From contig NZ_BMTP01000014.1 in assembly GCF_014649735.1 (NCBI RefSeq), forward strand, positions 183,214 to 247,213: a DNA stretch of 64,000 nucleotides, given 5' to 3'. A program made the position numbers and the translations under genes. Of this stretch, positions 42,732 through 51,669 are shown one piece after another (positions within the stretch are counted from its first letter, which is position 1; every line of letters begins with the position of its first letter). A model generated the notes under the pieces. That model was not told the DNA's origin, made no database searches, and saw nothing but the letters and a program-made list of their open reading frames with translations. This DNA comes from Streptomyces lavendofoliae (GTDB taxonomy: Bacteria > Actinomycetota > Actinomycetes > Streptomycetales > Streptomycetaceae).

Positions 42732-44537
42732 GTGGCCGGGCGCATCGAGGACTACGCACTCATCGGAGACATGCAGACCGCCGCCCTGGTCTGCCGGGAC
42801 GGCACGGCCGACTGGCTGTGCCTGCCCCGCTTCGATTCGCACGCCGTCTTCGCAGGACTCCTCGGTACCGAGGAACACGGTTTCTGGCGGATCGGGCCGG
42901 CGCACGCCGACGGCACCGAGCCGCCCGCCGCCGACCGGCGCCGGTACGTCGGTGACTCGCTGATCCTGGAATCGGAGTGGGACGCACCGGGCCGGGGCAC
43001 GGTCCGCGTGACCGACTTCATGCCCCCGCGTGACGGGGCCCCGCAGCTGGTGCGGATCGTGGAGGGCGTCAGCGGCCGGGTGCGGATGCGGTCCGCGCTG
43101 CGCATGCGGTTCTCCTACGGACGCGTGGTGCCCTGGGTGCACCAGGTCGACGGCCGGACGGTCGCCGTCGCCGGTCCGGACTCCATCTGGCTGGACACCG
43201 ACGTGGAGACGCACGGCGAGGACCTCACCACGTACTCCGACTTCACCGTCAAGGAGGGCGACCGGGTCGCCTTCACCATCAGCTGGCAGCCCTCGCACCA
43301 CCCGCAGCCGCCGGTGGCGGACCCGATGGGCGCGCTGGAGGCCACGTCGGAGTTCTGGCGCGAGTGGGTCGACCACTGCACCTACCGGGGCCCGTACCGG
43401 GAGGCCGTGGTCCGCTCCCTGATCACGCTGAAGGCCCTGACGTACGCCCCGACGGGCGGCATCGTCGCCGCCCCCACCACCTCCCTGCCGGAGGACATCG
43501 GCGGCGTACGGAACTGGGACTACCGCTACACCTGGCTGCGGGACGCGGCGATCACCCTCTCCTCGCTGCTGCGCACCGGCTACCGCGAAGAGGCCCGCGC
43601 CTGGCGCGAGTGGCTGCTGCGCGCGGTAGCCGGCGACCCGGAGAACCTCCAGATCATGTACGGCATCGCGGGTGAGCGGGAACTGGGCGAGGCCGAGCTC
43701 GACTGGCTGCCGGGGTACGAGAACTCCGCCCCGGTCCGGGTCGGCAACGGCGCCGCCAACCAGCTCCAGCTGGACGTCTACGGCGAGGTCACCGAGGCCC
43801 TGCACCTGGCGCACATGACGGGCCTGTCCCGCAACGACTACGCCTCGCTGCTCCAGCTGAAGCTGATCCGGTACCTGGAGAACCACTGGGACCAGCCCGA
43901 CGAGGGCATCTGGGAGGTGCGGGGGCCGCGCCGCCACTTCGTGCACTCCAAGGTGATGGCGTGGGTCGCGGTCGACCGGACGATCAAACTGATCGAGTCG
44001 GGGGACGCGGACGGGCCGCTGGACAGGTGGCGCGAGCTGCGCGACACGATCCACCGGGACGTGTGCGAGAAGGGCTACGACCCGGAGCGGAACACGTTCA
44101 CGCAGTCCTACGGCTCGAAGGAGCTGGACGCCGCGCTGCTGCTGATCCCGCAGATGGGTTTCCTGCCGCCGGACGACAAGCGGGTCATCGGCACGATCGA
44201 GGCGATCCAGCGGGAGCTGTCCACCGGGGACGGCTTCATCCTGCGCTACCCGACCGAGGGCGCGGACGAGGGCGTCGACGGACTGCCCGGTGACGAGGGC
44301 GCGTTCCTGGCCTGCTCGTTCTGGATGGCGGACGACCTGGCGATGATCGGGCGGGTCGACGAGGCCCGGAGGCTGTTCGAGAAGCTGCTGGGGCTGCGCA
44401 ACGACCTGGGGCTGCTGGCGGAGGAGTGGGATCCGCGCCTGCAGCGCCAGGTCGGCAACTTCCCGCAGGCGTTCAGTCACGTGCCGCTGATCGACACGGC
44501 ACTGCGGCTGACCGCCTCGGGCGCGTACGGCGGTTAA
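42732..44537 (+). CDS. Glycoside hydrolase family 15 (glucoamylase/trehalase-like)
   Basis: A 601-residue cytoplasmic enzyme. The N-terminal beta domain begins RIEDYALIGDMQTAALVCRDG. The (alpha/alpha)6 barrel has NWDYRYTWLRDAAITLSSLL, QLDVYGEVTEALHLA with the likely general acid Glu352, and LLAEEWDP with the likely base among Glu564/Glu565. Members hydrolyse alpha-glucosides; actinobacterial ones include trehalases and glucan hydrolases, so substrate is open. No signal peptide. GTG 42732 has GGAG 7 nt upstream. Its TAA shares TTAA with the convergent amine oxidase stop. Confidence 0.92.
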   Translation: MAGRIEDYALIGDMQTAALVCRDGTADWLCLPRFDSHAVFAGLLGTEEHGFWRIGPAHADGTEPPAADRRRYVGDSLILESEWDAPGRGTVRVTDFMPPRDGAPQLVRIVEGVSGRVRMRSALRMRFSYGRVVPWVHQVDGRTVAVAGPDSIWLDTDVETHGEDLTTYSDFTVKEGDRVAFTISWQPSHHPQPPVADPMGALEATSEFWREWVDHCTYRGPYREAVVRSLITLKALTYAPTGGIVAAPTTSLPEDIGGVRNWDYRYTWLRDAAITLSSLLRTGYREEARAWREWLLRAVAGDPENLQIMYGIAGERELGEAELDWLPGYENSAPVRVGNGAANQLQLDVYGEVTEALHLAHMTGLSRNDYASLLQLKLIRYLENHWDQPDEGIWEVRGPRRHFVHSKVMAWVAVDRTIKLIESGDADGPLDRWRELRDTIHRDVCEKGYDPERNTFTQSYGSKELDAALLLIPQMGFLPPDDKRVIGTIEAIQRELSTGDGFILRYPTEGADEGVDGLPGDEGAFLACSFWMADDLAMIGRVDEARRLFEKLLGLRNDLGLLAEEWDPRLQRQVGNFPQAFSHVPLIDTALRLTASGAYGG

Positions 44538-46150
44538 CAGGCGGCCACCACCTCCAGGGCGGCGCGCTCCCCCTCGGTCGCGCCGCCTTCCATGAAGCCC
44601 TGGAAGTCGTAGCTGCAGTGCTCCCCACCGATGTGGATGTTGCCCTGCGCGGTTCCCTCGTAGCCGGCGTACCGGTGCAGGTAGCCGACGGGCCAGTACG
44701 AGTAGGCGCCGAGGGCGTACGGGTCGTGGTGCCAGGCGGAGAGCTGGGCGCGGCCGGTGAAGGCCCTGGAGGTGCCGGGGAAGAACACGTCGACGGCGCG
44801 CAGCCGGCGGGCGGCGAGGTCGCGGACGTAGGGGTCGGACTCGGTGGAGAACGGCCCGGCGGGGCTGAGGCTCCGGGCCAGGGAGCCGCCGTTGTACTGG
44901 ATGAGGATGCCGCCGGTGCCCGGCTGGATCTTGGTGGTGTCCCAGGTCTGCTGGACGTCGGTGTCGGTGAAGCAGTCGCCGGCCGAGACGCCGGGCCAGG
45001 GACCGGTGCCGCGCCAGGGGCGGGTCGCGCACTGGAGGTTGAGCTTGGTGCAGTGGCCCATGCGGGCGTCGCGCAGCAGGTCCCGCATGAGCGGGTCGAA
45101 CCCGGCCCGGGTGAGGTCGAGGCGCTGGAGCACGGGCAGCGGGACGCACAGGACGGTGTGGTCGGCGGTGACCGTGCGGGTGGTGCCGCCCTCGGTGAAG
45201 GTCAGGGTCTGGGTGCCGTCGGTGTTCGCGCGCACGGCGGTGAGCGACCAGCCGGGGCGGAGGGTGCCGGCGGGCAGGGACCTGGCGATGGCGTTCGGCA
45301 GCAGGTCGTTGCCGCCGGTGATGTGGTAGCGCTCGTTGGACAGGCCCCAGACGTTGAAGTGGCCGGGGTTGGTCTGGTAGCCCATCAGCAGGACCAGCGC
45401 CAGGGACGACTGCCCGGTGGTGTCGGCCCCGTACTCGACGTTGTACGCGACGTCGATGAACTGCCCGAGCGGTGAGGCGTGCCCGCCGGGCACGCGGCTC
45501 TCGATCCACTCGTATATCGACATGTCGTCCAGGGCGGTGCCCCGGGGCGTGGACCGGTTCCACGTCACCTCCCCGGCTTCCTGGAGGTCGCGGTGGAGTT
45601 GCTGGTAGACGGCCTTGAAGTCCTCGTCGGCCTGGTGGCGCGGGTAGTAGGTGCCGTCGAACCACAGCACCTCCTCGGCACCGGCCGGTCCGCCGCCCAG
45701 GAAGTCCTCGACGTTCAGGCCGAAGCGGCGGCACAGTTCCAGGATCTTCTTGTGGCTGGTGTCGATCAGCTCACCGCCGATCTCGGAGGTCTGGCCGTAC
45801 GCCCAGTGGTCGCGCTGCGTCCACATGCGGCCGCCGACGCGGTCGGGGCGGGCCTCGTACAGCGTGCAGTTCAGGCCCGCGTCCTTCAGGGTGAGGGCGG
45901 CGGTCAGGCCGGCGATGCCGGCGCCGACGACGGCGATGCGCGGGGCCGTCGCCCCGGCCGCGCGGGCGGGTGTGGGCCGTGCAGCGACCGCCGTGCCGAC
46001 CCCGGCGGCGAGGCCCAGGGCGGCGGCGCGGCGCAGCAGTTCGCGGCGGGTGGAGCCGCGGACGGCGGCGACGGGCATGGTGAGCCGGTCGGCGGCGGCA
46101 CGGTGGGCGGCGATGTCGCGCAGGGCGCGCATCAAGGGGGTACGGGACAT
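44534..46150 (-). CDS. Flavin-containing amine oxidase, Tat-exported
   Basis: A 538-residue FAD enzyme. A twin-arginine region STRRELLRRAAALG is preceded by about 30 extra residues; Met25 is an alternative start. The FAD site is RIAVVGAGIAGLTAALTLKDAG with Glu in LYEARPDRVGGRMW, and the C-terminal GNIHIGGEHCSYDFQGFMEGG closes it. Monoamine-oxidase fold enzymes act on polyamines, aromatic amines or L-amino acids. ATG 46150 follows GAGGAG by 7 nt. It is 11 nt downstream of an amino-acid/polyamine permease gene, so the pair likely serves uptake and oxidation of one amine. Confidence 0.92.
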   Translation of the reverse strand: MSRTPLMRALRDIAAHRAAADRLTMPVAAVRGSTRRELLRRAAALGLAAGVGTAVAARPTPARAAGATAPRIAVVGAGIAGLTAALTLKDAGLNCTLYEARPDRVGGRMWTQRDHWAYGQTSEIGGELIDTSHKKILELCRRFGLNVEDFLGGGPAGAEEVLWFDGTYYPRHQADEDFKAVYQQLHRDLQEAGEVTWNRSTPRGTALDDMSIYEWIESRVPGGHASPLGQFIDVAYNVEYGADTTGQSSLALVLLMGYQTNPGHFNVWGLSNERYHITGGNDLLPNAIARSLPAGTLRPGWSLTAVRANTDGTQTLTFTEGGTTRTVTADHTVLCVPLPVLQRLDLTRAGFDPLMRDLLRDARMGHCTKLNLQCATRPWRGTGPWPGVSAGDCFTDTDVQQTWDTTKIQPGTGGILIQYNGGSLARSLSPAGPFSTESDPYVRDLAARRLRAVDVFFPGTSRAFTGRAQLSAWHHDPYALGAYSYWPVGYLHRYAGYEGTAQGNIHIGGEHCSYDFQGFMEGGATEGERAALEVVAAC

Positions 46151-46161
46151 GGATCTGCTCC

Positions 46162-47691
46162 TCAGACGGTCGCGGCGGACTGGTCGGCTGGCTGGTCCGT
46201 GGGCTGCTCCGCGCGCTCGGCCGCGTCCTCGAGGACGATCCGGCCGATGATCTCGTAGCGCTCGGGCTGCCGGGCCTTCAGGTAGACGCCCAGTCCCAGA
46301 CCGCCGAGGAACACGGCGCCGACGATCCACGGGATGAGGGCGAAGAAGAGGGAGTCGGCGGCGAGACCGGCGGCGGTCTCCATGTTGAGCACCAGCAGGA
46401 CGACGACCGCGGTCATGCCGATCCCGCCGAGCAGGGGTGCGGTGAGGGTCCGGAACCAGTGCCGGTCCTCGGGGTGGTTCTTGCGGAAGTAGCCGATGAC
46501 GGCGAACGAGCAGAGCGTCTGGACGATCAGGATCGCCATGGTGCCGAGGATCGCCAGCAGGGTGTAGAGGTGGATGTACGGGTCCTGCCCGGTGAGCCAG
46601 AAGGCGCCGACGAGGACGACGGCGATGGCGCTCTGTACGTTGGAGGCGATGTACGGCGAGCCGTGCCGGGCGTGCGTGCGGCCGAGCGCCGGGTGCAGGA
46701 AGCCCTCGCGGCCGACGGCGTACAGGTAGCGCGAGGCGCACTGGTGGAAGGCCATGCCGCAGGCGAAGGAGCCGGTGAGCAGCAGCCACTGGAAGGCGTC
46801 GACGGCCCAGGCGCCGATGTACGACCGCGTCGGGTCGAAGAACAGGTCGAGCGGGCTCGCGGACGCCGACACCTCGACGGCACCGTGGAGGCCGTTGCCG
46901 GCGATGGTCATCCAGGAGACGTAGATGTAGAAGAGGCCCACGCCCACGACGGACACGAGGGTGGCGCGCGGGATGACGCGCTTGGGGTCGCGGGACTCCT
47001 CGCCGTACATCGCGGTCGACTCGAAGCCCACCCAGGACCAGAAGGCGAAGAAGAGGCCGAGCCCGGCGGAGGTGCCGGTGAAGGCGTTCGCGGGGTTGAT
47101 CGGCTCGACCGGTATGCCGTCCGGGCCGCCGCCGTTGAGCAGGACCGCGGTGGCGACGGCGAACAGCACGGCGATCTCGGCGACGAGCATCGCGCCGAGC
47201 GCCTTGGCGGTGAGGTTGATGTCGAAGTGCGCGAGGACGGCGGTGACGGCGAGCATCGCCGCCGCGTACACGATCCACGGCAGGTCCACGCCCAGCTGGT
47301 CGGCGACGGTGGTTCTGGTGAAGTAGGCGAAGACACCGACGATCGACGCCTCGAAGACGATGTACGCCAGGACCGCCAGCATGCCGGAGGCCATCCCGGC
47401 GATGCGGCCGAGGCCGTGCGAGATGTAGCCGTAGAAGGCGCCGGCCGCGGTGATCCGTTTCGCCATGGCGACGTAGCCGACGGAGAAGACGGTGAGGACG
47501 AGCGTCGCGAAGAGGTAACCGGCCGGGGCACCGGTGCCGTTGCCGAAACCGACGGCGATGGGGAGGTTGCCGGTCATCGCGGTGATGGGGGCGGCGGTGG
47601 CGACCGCCATGAACACGACGCCGACGAGTCCGACGGAGTTCGCCTTGAGCCGCTGCACCCGGTGGCCTGCTGGAGTGGGATTCTCTGCCAT
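46162..47691 (-). CDS. APC-superfamily amino-acid/polyamine permease
   Basis: A 509-residue permease with about 12 membrane segments. TM1 carries SVGLVGVVFMAVATAAPITAMTGN; a conserved loop has FFAFWSWVGFESTAMYGEESRDPKR, and FACGMAFHQCASRYLYAVGREG follows. The short basic N-terminus and acidic C-terminus are cytoplasmic. It likely imports the substrate of the coupled amine oxidase. It diverges from a PucR-type regulator gene, with a 150-bp shared promoter region. Confidence 0.92.
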   Translation of the reverse strand: MAENPTPAGHRVQRLKANSVGLVGVVFMAVATAAPITAMTGNLPIAVGFGNGTGAPAGYLFATLVLTVFSVGYVAMAKRITAAGAFYGYISHGLGRIAGMASGMLAVLAYIVFEASIVGVFAYFTRTTVADQLGVDLPWIVYAAAMLAVTAVLAHFDINLTAKALGAMLVAEIAVLFAVATAVLLNGGGPDGIPVEPINPANAFTGTSAGLGLFFAFWSWVGFESTAMYGEESRDPKRVIPRATLVSVVGVGLFYIYVSWMTIAGNGLHGAVEVSASASPLDLFFDPTRSYIGAWAVDAFQWLLLTGSFACGMAFHQCASRYLYAVGREGFLHPALGRTHARHGSPYIASNVQSAIAVVLVGAFWLTGQDPYIHLYTLLAILGTMAILIVQTLCSFAVIGYFRKNHPEDRHWFRTLTAPLLGGIGMTAVVVLLVLNMETAAGLAADSLFFALIPWIVGAVFLGGLGLGVYLKARQPERYEIIGRIVLEDAAERAEQPTDQPADQSAATV

Positions 47692-47827
47692 GGCGGGACA
47701 CCATCCTCCCGCGTGACGTACGCCACAATCGACAGGCGGTCGCGCAAATGGCGCGCCGACACGACGAGTTGTCGCCCGGTGCCGGGGTCGTCATCGTCCG
47801 GTGATGTCCCCGGAACACGGACGCGGG

Positions 47828-47833
47828 TACCGT
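47828..47833 (+). promoter_or_regulatory. -10 element implying a leaderless PucR-type transcript
   Basis: TACCGT fits TANNNT, with 8 nt before the ATG at 47842 and no Shine-Dalgarno sequence. Transcription probably begins at or beside the start codon. Confidence 0.45.
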
Positions 47834-47841
47834 CCGGCCGT

Positions 47842-49500
47842 ATGACCTCCATGAACGAGCAGGGCGGTATCACCGTGCAGCGGGCCCTGGAGCTGCCCGG
47901 ACTGCGCGGGGGGCTCCCTGAAGTGGTCGCCGGGGCGGACCGGCTGCACCGGACGGTGCGCTGGGTGCACGCCGGCGAGGTGCCGAACATCGCCTCGCTG
48001 CTGAAGGGCGGCGAGCTGCTGCTGACGACCGGGCTGGGGCTCGGTACGCGGCCGGCCGAGCAGCGGGCGTTCGTGCGGCGGCTGGCGGAACGCGGGATCG
48101 CGGCGCTGGTGGTGGAGCTGGGGCCGAGGTTCTCGCGGCTGCCGGCGACCATCGTGGAGACGGCGCGCGCGGCGGGCCTGCCGCTGGTCCAGCTGCACCG
48201 CGAGGTCCCGTTCGTGTCGGTGACCGAGGAGGTCCACACCGAGATCGTCAACGGGCACTACGCCCTGCTGCGGCAGGCCGAGGACGTGCACCGGCGGTGC
48301 ACGGAGGCGCTGCTCGGCGGCGGCGGGGTGCCGCAGGTGCTGGGCATCCTCGCCGGCTTCGCGGCCAACCCGGTGTTCCTGGAGACCACCGACGGACGGC
48401 TGCTGTACGCGGCGGGCGGCGGCACGGGACCCGATCCGCTCCAGGTGTGGGAGGGGCTGCGCGGGCAGCGCGAGGCGCGGGAGGCGGGGCCGCCGGCGGG
48501 GGCGGTGCTGGTGGACGTGCCGGGCGGCGGCCCGGGCGCGGCGGCGGTACGCGCCCGCCTCGTCCTGCTGGCGGTGTCCGGGGGGCTGCTGCCGGTGCAC
48601 CGGATGGCGGCGGAGCGCGCGGCGGGCATCCTCGCGGTGGTGCTGATGCAGGCGCGTCAGGAGGAGGAGCTGGCGGCACGGGGCCGGGGCGACTTCCTCA
48701 CCGACCTCGCGGAGGGCCGCGTCACGGCGGAGGACGCGCCCGCGCAGGCCCGGGTGCTGGGCTTCAAGCCGGGCGACGGCCCGCTGCTGCCGGTGGTGAT
48801 GCGGCTGGGCGCGGAGGTGCTGCCGTCCGGCAACTGGTCGCTGCTGGCCCGCGCGGTGCTGGAGGAGCTCTCGTCCGTGGGCGTGCCCGTCCTGCTGGGC
48901 GTGCGCCCCGTGGAGGGGCGGGTGCCGCTCCTGCTGGGCCTGCGGACCGAGTCGGAGCGGACGGCCGTCGCCGACCGGGTGGCCGCGGCGCTGCGGGCCG
49001 GTGTGGCGCGGGCGGGGCTGGTGGGCGTCACCCCGTCGGGCGGCTGGGGGAACCCCTCGGGCGGGTACCCGCCGGTCGTCGTGGTGGGCGTCGCGGGCGG
49101 CTGGGCTGCGGCGTCGGCGGGGCTGCGGCACGCGGCGGAGACGGCGACCGCGGCGCGGGGGCTGCCGGACCGGCCGTGGTACGACGCGCGGCGGCTGGAC
49201 ATCGACCTGCTGCTGTGGCGGCTGCGGGAGCATCCGGACCTGGCCGCGTTCGTGGACCGGGCGATCGGCCCGCTGCGGGAACACGACCGGACGTCGCGTC
49301 CCGCCCTGCTGCCGACGCTGGAGACGTACCTGGCGCACGCGGGCCGCAAGGCGGAGACGGCACGCGAACTGCACCTCAACCGCCAGACGCTCTACAACCG
49401 GCTGGCGCGCATCGGCGATTTGCTGGGCACGGACCTGGACGACCCGCAGACCGTCCTCGCCCTGTCCCTGGCCCTCCGCGCCCGCCGCCACACCCCGTGA
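47842..49500 (+). CDS. PucR-family transcriptional regulator
   Basis: A 552-residue regulator. The N-terminal PucR sensor domain reads ITVQRALELPGLRGGLPEVVAGADRLHRTVRWVH and SLLKGGELLLTTG. The middle is a variable GGDEF-like region. The C-terminal HTH_30 reads LETYLAHAGRKAETARELHLNRQTLYNRLARI. Family members control purine, GABA and polyamine catabolism. Divergent orientation to the permease/amine oxidase pair makes it their likely regulator. The Met at 47851 is a second possible start. Confidence 0.92.
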   Translation: MTSMNEQGGITVQRALELPGLRGGLPEVVAGADRLHRTVRWVHAGEVPNIASLLKGGELLLTTGLGLGTRPAEQRAFVRRLAERGIAALVVELGPRFSRLPATIVETARAAGLPLVQLHREVPFVSVTEEVHTEIVNGHYALLRQAEDVHRRCTEALLGGGGVPQVLGILAGFAANPVFLETTDGRLLYAAGGGTGPDPLQVWEGLRGQREAREAGPPAGAVLVDVPGGGPGAAAVRARLVLLAVSGGLLPVHRMAAERAAGILAVVLMQARQEEELAARGRGDFLTDLAEGRVTAEDAPAQARVLGFKPGDGPLLPVVMRLGAEVLPSGNWSLLARAVLEELSSVGVPVLLGVRPVEGRVPLLLGLRTESERTAVADRVAAALRAGVARAGLVGVTPSGGWGNPSGGYPPVVVVGVAGGWAAASAGLRHAAETATAARGLPDRPWYDARRLDIDLLLWRLREHPDLAAFVDRAIGPLREHDRTSRPALLPTLETYLAHAGRKAETARELHLNRQTLYNRLARIGDLLGTDLDDPQTVLALSLALRARRHTP

Positions 49501-49572
49501 CCCGGCCGCCGCGCCGACCCGGCGGCCCGGCGGCCCGGTGACCCGCCCTGTCCGACTGGCCGCGGTGATCCG

Positions 49573-50673
49573 TCAGGCCGTACGGGGGCGGCGCGGCCCC
49601 GCGCACAGTTCGTCGTAGACGCTCAGCACCTGCGCGATCGTCTCGTCCTCCGTCGGCCAGGTCGTCGCCTGCATCCGCCCCGCCGCCGCCAGCGCCGCCC
49701 GCCGGCCGGGGTCGCCGAGCAGCGCGGTCACCGCGCCGGCCAGGGCGTCCGCGTCCCCGTACGGGATGAGTTCCGCCGCGTCGCCGACCAGTTCCGGGAC
49801 GCCGCCGACCGCCGTGGCGACCAGGGGCACGCCGAGCCGCAGGGCCTCCTGGGCGAGCGGGGACCGGGCCTCCCACCGGCTGGGGAGCACCGCCACGTCC
49901 GCCGCCGCGATCAGCGAGGTGACGTCGGCGCGCCGCCCGAGCAGTTGTACGGGCAGCCCCTCCAGGTCGATCCGCCGTTGCAGCACGGGCCGTTGGGGGC
50001 CCTCCCCCGCGACGGCCACCAGCGGCACCGGGTCGTGCCGGAGCCAGAGCCGCGACGCGTCCAGCAGCGTGCGGTACCCGCGGTGCGGCTCCAGCGCGCC
50101 GACCGCCACCAGCAACGGCCGGTCCATGACGCCCAGTTCGGCCCTCGCCTTGCCGGCCTCGGACTCGGCGACACCCCCGCGGGGGGCGGGGAACGAGACG
50201 GGCCCGAGCCGGGCGTCGCGGGCCCCCCGGCGCCGCGCGCGGTCGACCAGCTCGGACGACGTGCCGAGCACAACGGCCGCGGCCCGTACGGTCCTTCGCT
50301 CCATCAGCCGCAGCAGCCTGCCGCGGGCGCCTTCGGCGTGCGTACGCGTGTGCCAGGTGACCACGAGCGGTACGCGCTGCTGCCCGAGCGCCAGCCCCGC
50401 CCGCACCGAAGCGTGCAACCCGTGGGCGTGCACCACGTCCGCGCCCGCGCACGCCCCGCGCAGCGCGCCGATGGCGACCGGGTCGCCCCGCCGCGGCACG
50501 GGCACGAACCGGGCACCGGTGGCGACGAAGTCGTAGTCGTGGTCGAGTTCGGCAGGGGCGCACACCGTCACCCGTACGCCCCTCGCCACGAGCCCGGCGG
50601 CCAGTGATCTGACGTGAGCGCTGCTGCCCGCGCTGCCGCCACCCAGCACCTGGACCGTATGCAGCTGTGTCAC
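49573..50673 (-). CDS. GT4-family glycosyltransferase next to recN
   Basis: A 366-residue GT-B enzyme: TQLHTVQVLGGGSAGSSAHVRSLAAGL, HAHGLHASVRAGL, VAVGALEPHRGYRTLLDA, and PSRWEARSPLAQEALRLGVPLVATAVGGVPEL with the EX7E motif (Glu at WEARSPLAQE). It probably adds a sugar to a lipid-linked or envelope acceptor. The upstream gene encodes an MraY-like protein in the same direction, suggesting lipid-linked sugar assembly. GTG 50673 is the start consistent with family alignment; there is no clear ribosome-binding site. Confidence 0.88.
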   Translation of the reverse strand: MTQLHTVQVLGGGSAGSSAHVRSLAAGLVARGVRVTVCAPAELDHDYDFVATGARFVPVPRRGDPVAIGALRGACAGADVVHAHGLHASVRAGLALGQQRVPLVVTWHTRTHAEGARGRLLRLMERRTVRAAAVVLGTSSELVDRARRRGARDARLGPVSFPAPRGGVAESEAGKARAELGVMDRPLLVAVGALEPHRGYRTLLDASRLWLRHDPVPLVAVAGEGPQRPVLQRRIDLEGLPVQLLGRRADVTSLIAAADVAVLPSRWEARSPLAQEALRLGVPLVATAVGGVPELVGDAAELIPYGDADALAGAVTALLGDPGRRAALAAAGRMQATTWPTEDETIAQVLSVYDELCAGPRRPRTA

Positions 50674-50763
50674 GCGCCCAAGAATGCCAGTCCGTACGCA
50701 CGTTCCGGCACCGTCGGGGCGAAGCGGCCGTGTCGCGAGGCGTAAACCGTCGTCAGTGATCAC

Positions 50764-51504
50764 TCACCCGGGTGAACCGGCGAGGCGGCTGACGGTGTCT
50801 CCGTACGCCGCGACGGCGACGAGCCCGGCGGCGTGGGCCGCGAGACCCGCCCTCCCGGCGGCGGCGGCGATCGCCGTACCGAGGACCGCGCCCAGGGCGT
50901 GGGCGCCCGCGTCACCGAGCATGGTGCGCTCACCGAGGTCGTCGGCGGCGACGGCCGCCGCGGCGCCCATCGGGGCGGCGGCGAGGCGGCCCCGCGCCAG
51001 GCCCGGCACACCGACCGCGAGCACGGTGAGCACCGCCCGGCCGGGGCGCACGTCCACGAGGTTGACGAGGTGGGCGGTACCGGCGATCACCACGCCCGCG
51101 AGGACCCGGTCGACGGGCCGCTCCTTGAGCAGCGCGCCCGCGACGAGCCCGGCGGCGCCGATCCCGAAGAGCTTGACCGCCCCGCTGGTGACCTCGCCCT
51201 CCCGCAGGGCACCCAGGTGCGCCCGGAAACCCCGCCGGTGGTCGCCGTTGACGTCGTCGTACGCCCCGCAGGCCCCGGCCACCAGTCCGGCCACCGCGGC
51301 GGCGGCCCGCTCCCGCCGGCCGGCGCCCGCGGGCAGGGCCCCGAGCACCGCGCCCACGGCGGTGGCGGGGCCGGCGTACAGGTCGACGGTCCGCCCCGCG
51401 TGGTTCTTCCGCTCCCACCGCTCGTCGCGCCGCCGCCGCAGCCCCGCGTACACGGCGCGGGTGGCTCCGGCGGCGAGCCCGAAGGCTCCGACAGTCCTGA
51501 TCAT
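50764..51504 (-). CDS. MraY/WecA-superfamily-like membrane protein
   Basis: A 246-residue protein with about six to eight hydrophobic segments. It resembles polyprenyl-phosphate GlcNAc/MurNAc-pentapeptide transferases in order of motifs: NHAGRTVDLYAGP, CGAYDDVNG (Asp-Asp), GAVKLFGIGAAGLVAG, HLVNLVDVRPGRA and LGDAGAHALGA. It is shorter and more divergent than MraY or WecA, so whether it still transfers a phospho-sugar is uncertain. ATG 51504 gives the first membrane segment. The gene lies 90 nt upstream of a GT4 gene and 165 nt from recN. Confidence 0.7.
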   Translation of the reverse strand: MIRTVGAFGLAAGATRAVYAGLRRRRDERWERKNHAGRTVDLYAGPATAVGAVLGALPAGAGRRERAAAAVAGLVAGACGAYDDVNGDHRRGFRAHLGALREGEVTSGAVKLFGIGAAGLVAGALLKERPVDRVLAGVVIAGTAHLVNLVDVRPGRAVLTVLAVGVPGLARGRLAAAPMGAAAAVAADDLGERTMLGDAGAHALGAVLGTAIAAAAGRAGLAAHAAGLVAVAAYGDTVSRLAGSPG

Positions 51505-51669
51505 GTCCACCACCCTAACGACCGCACACCCCCGTCCGGGCGGTCGTTCCCCGGGGCGATGGGCCACCCCCGGCGGCGGCGCGCCGTCGCTGCGCCCCGC
51601 CGGCGGACGGGCCGGGACCTCCCGGGCCCCGGACGTCCCGGCACCCGGACACCGGAGGCGTCGTGGGCG

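Noticed and set aside
44534..44537. Shared TTAA stop codons of GH15 and amine oxidase genes
   Set aside because: A four-base convergent overlap of palindromic stops is common in dense genomes and carries no extra signal.
42519..47818. Very long minus-strand open frames across GH15, amine oxidase and permease genes
   Set aside because: They are shadows created by low stop frequency; the real genes in other frames have clear domains, starts and ribosome-binding sites.
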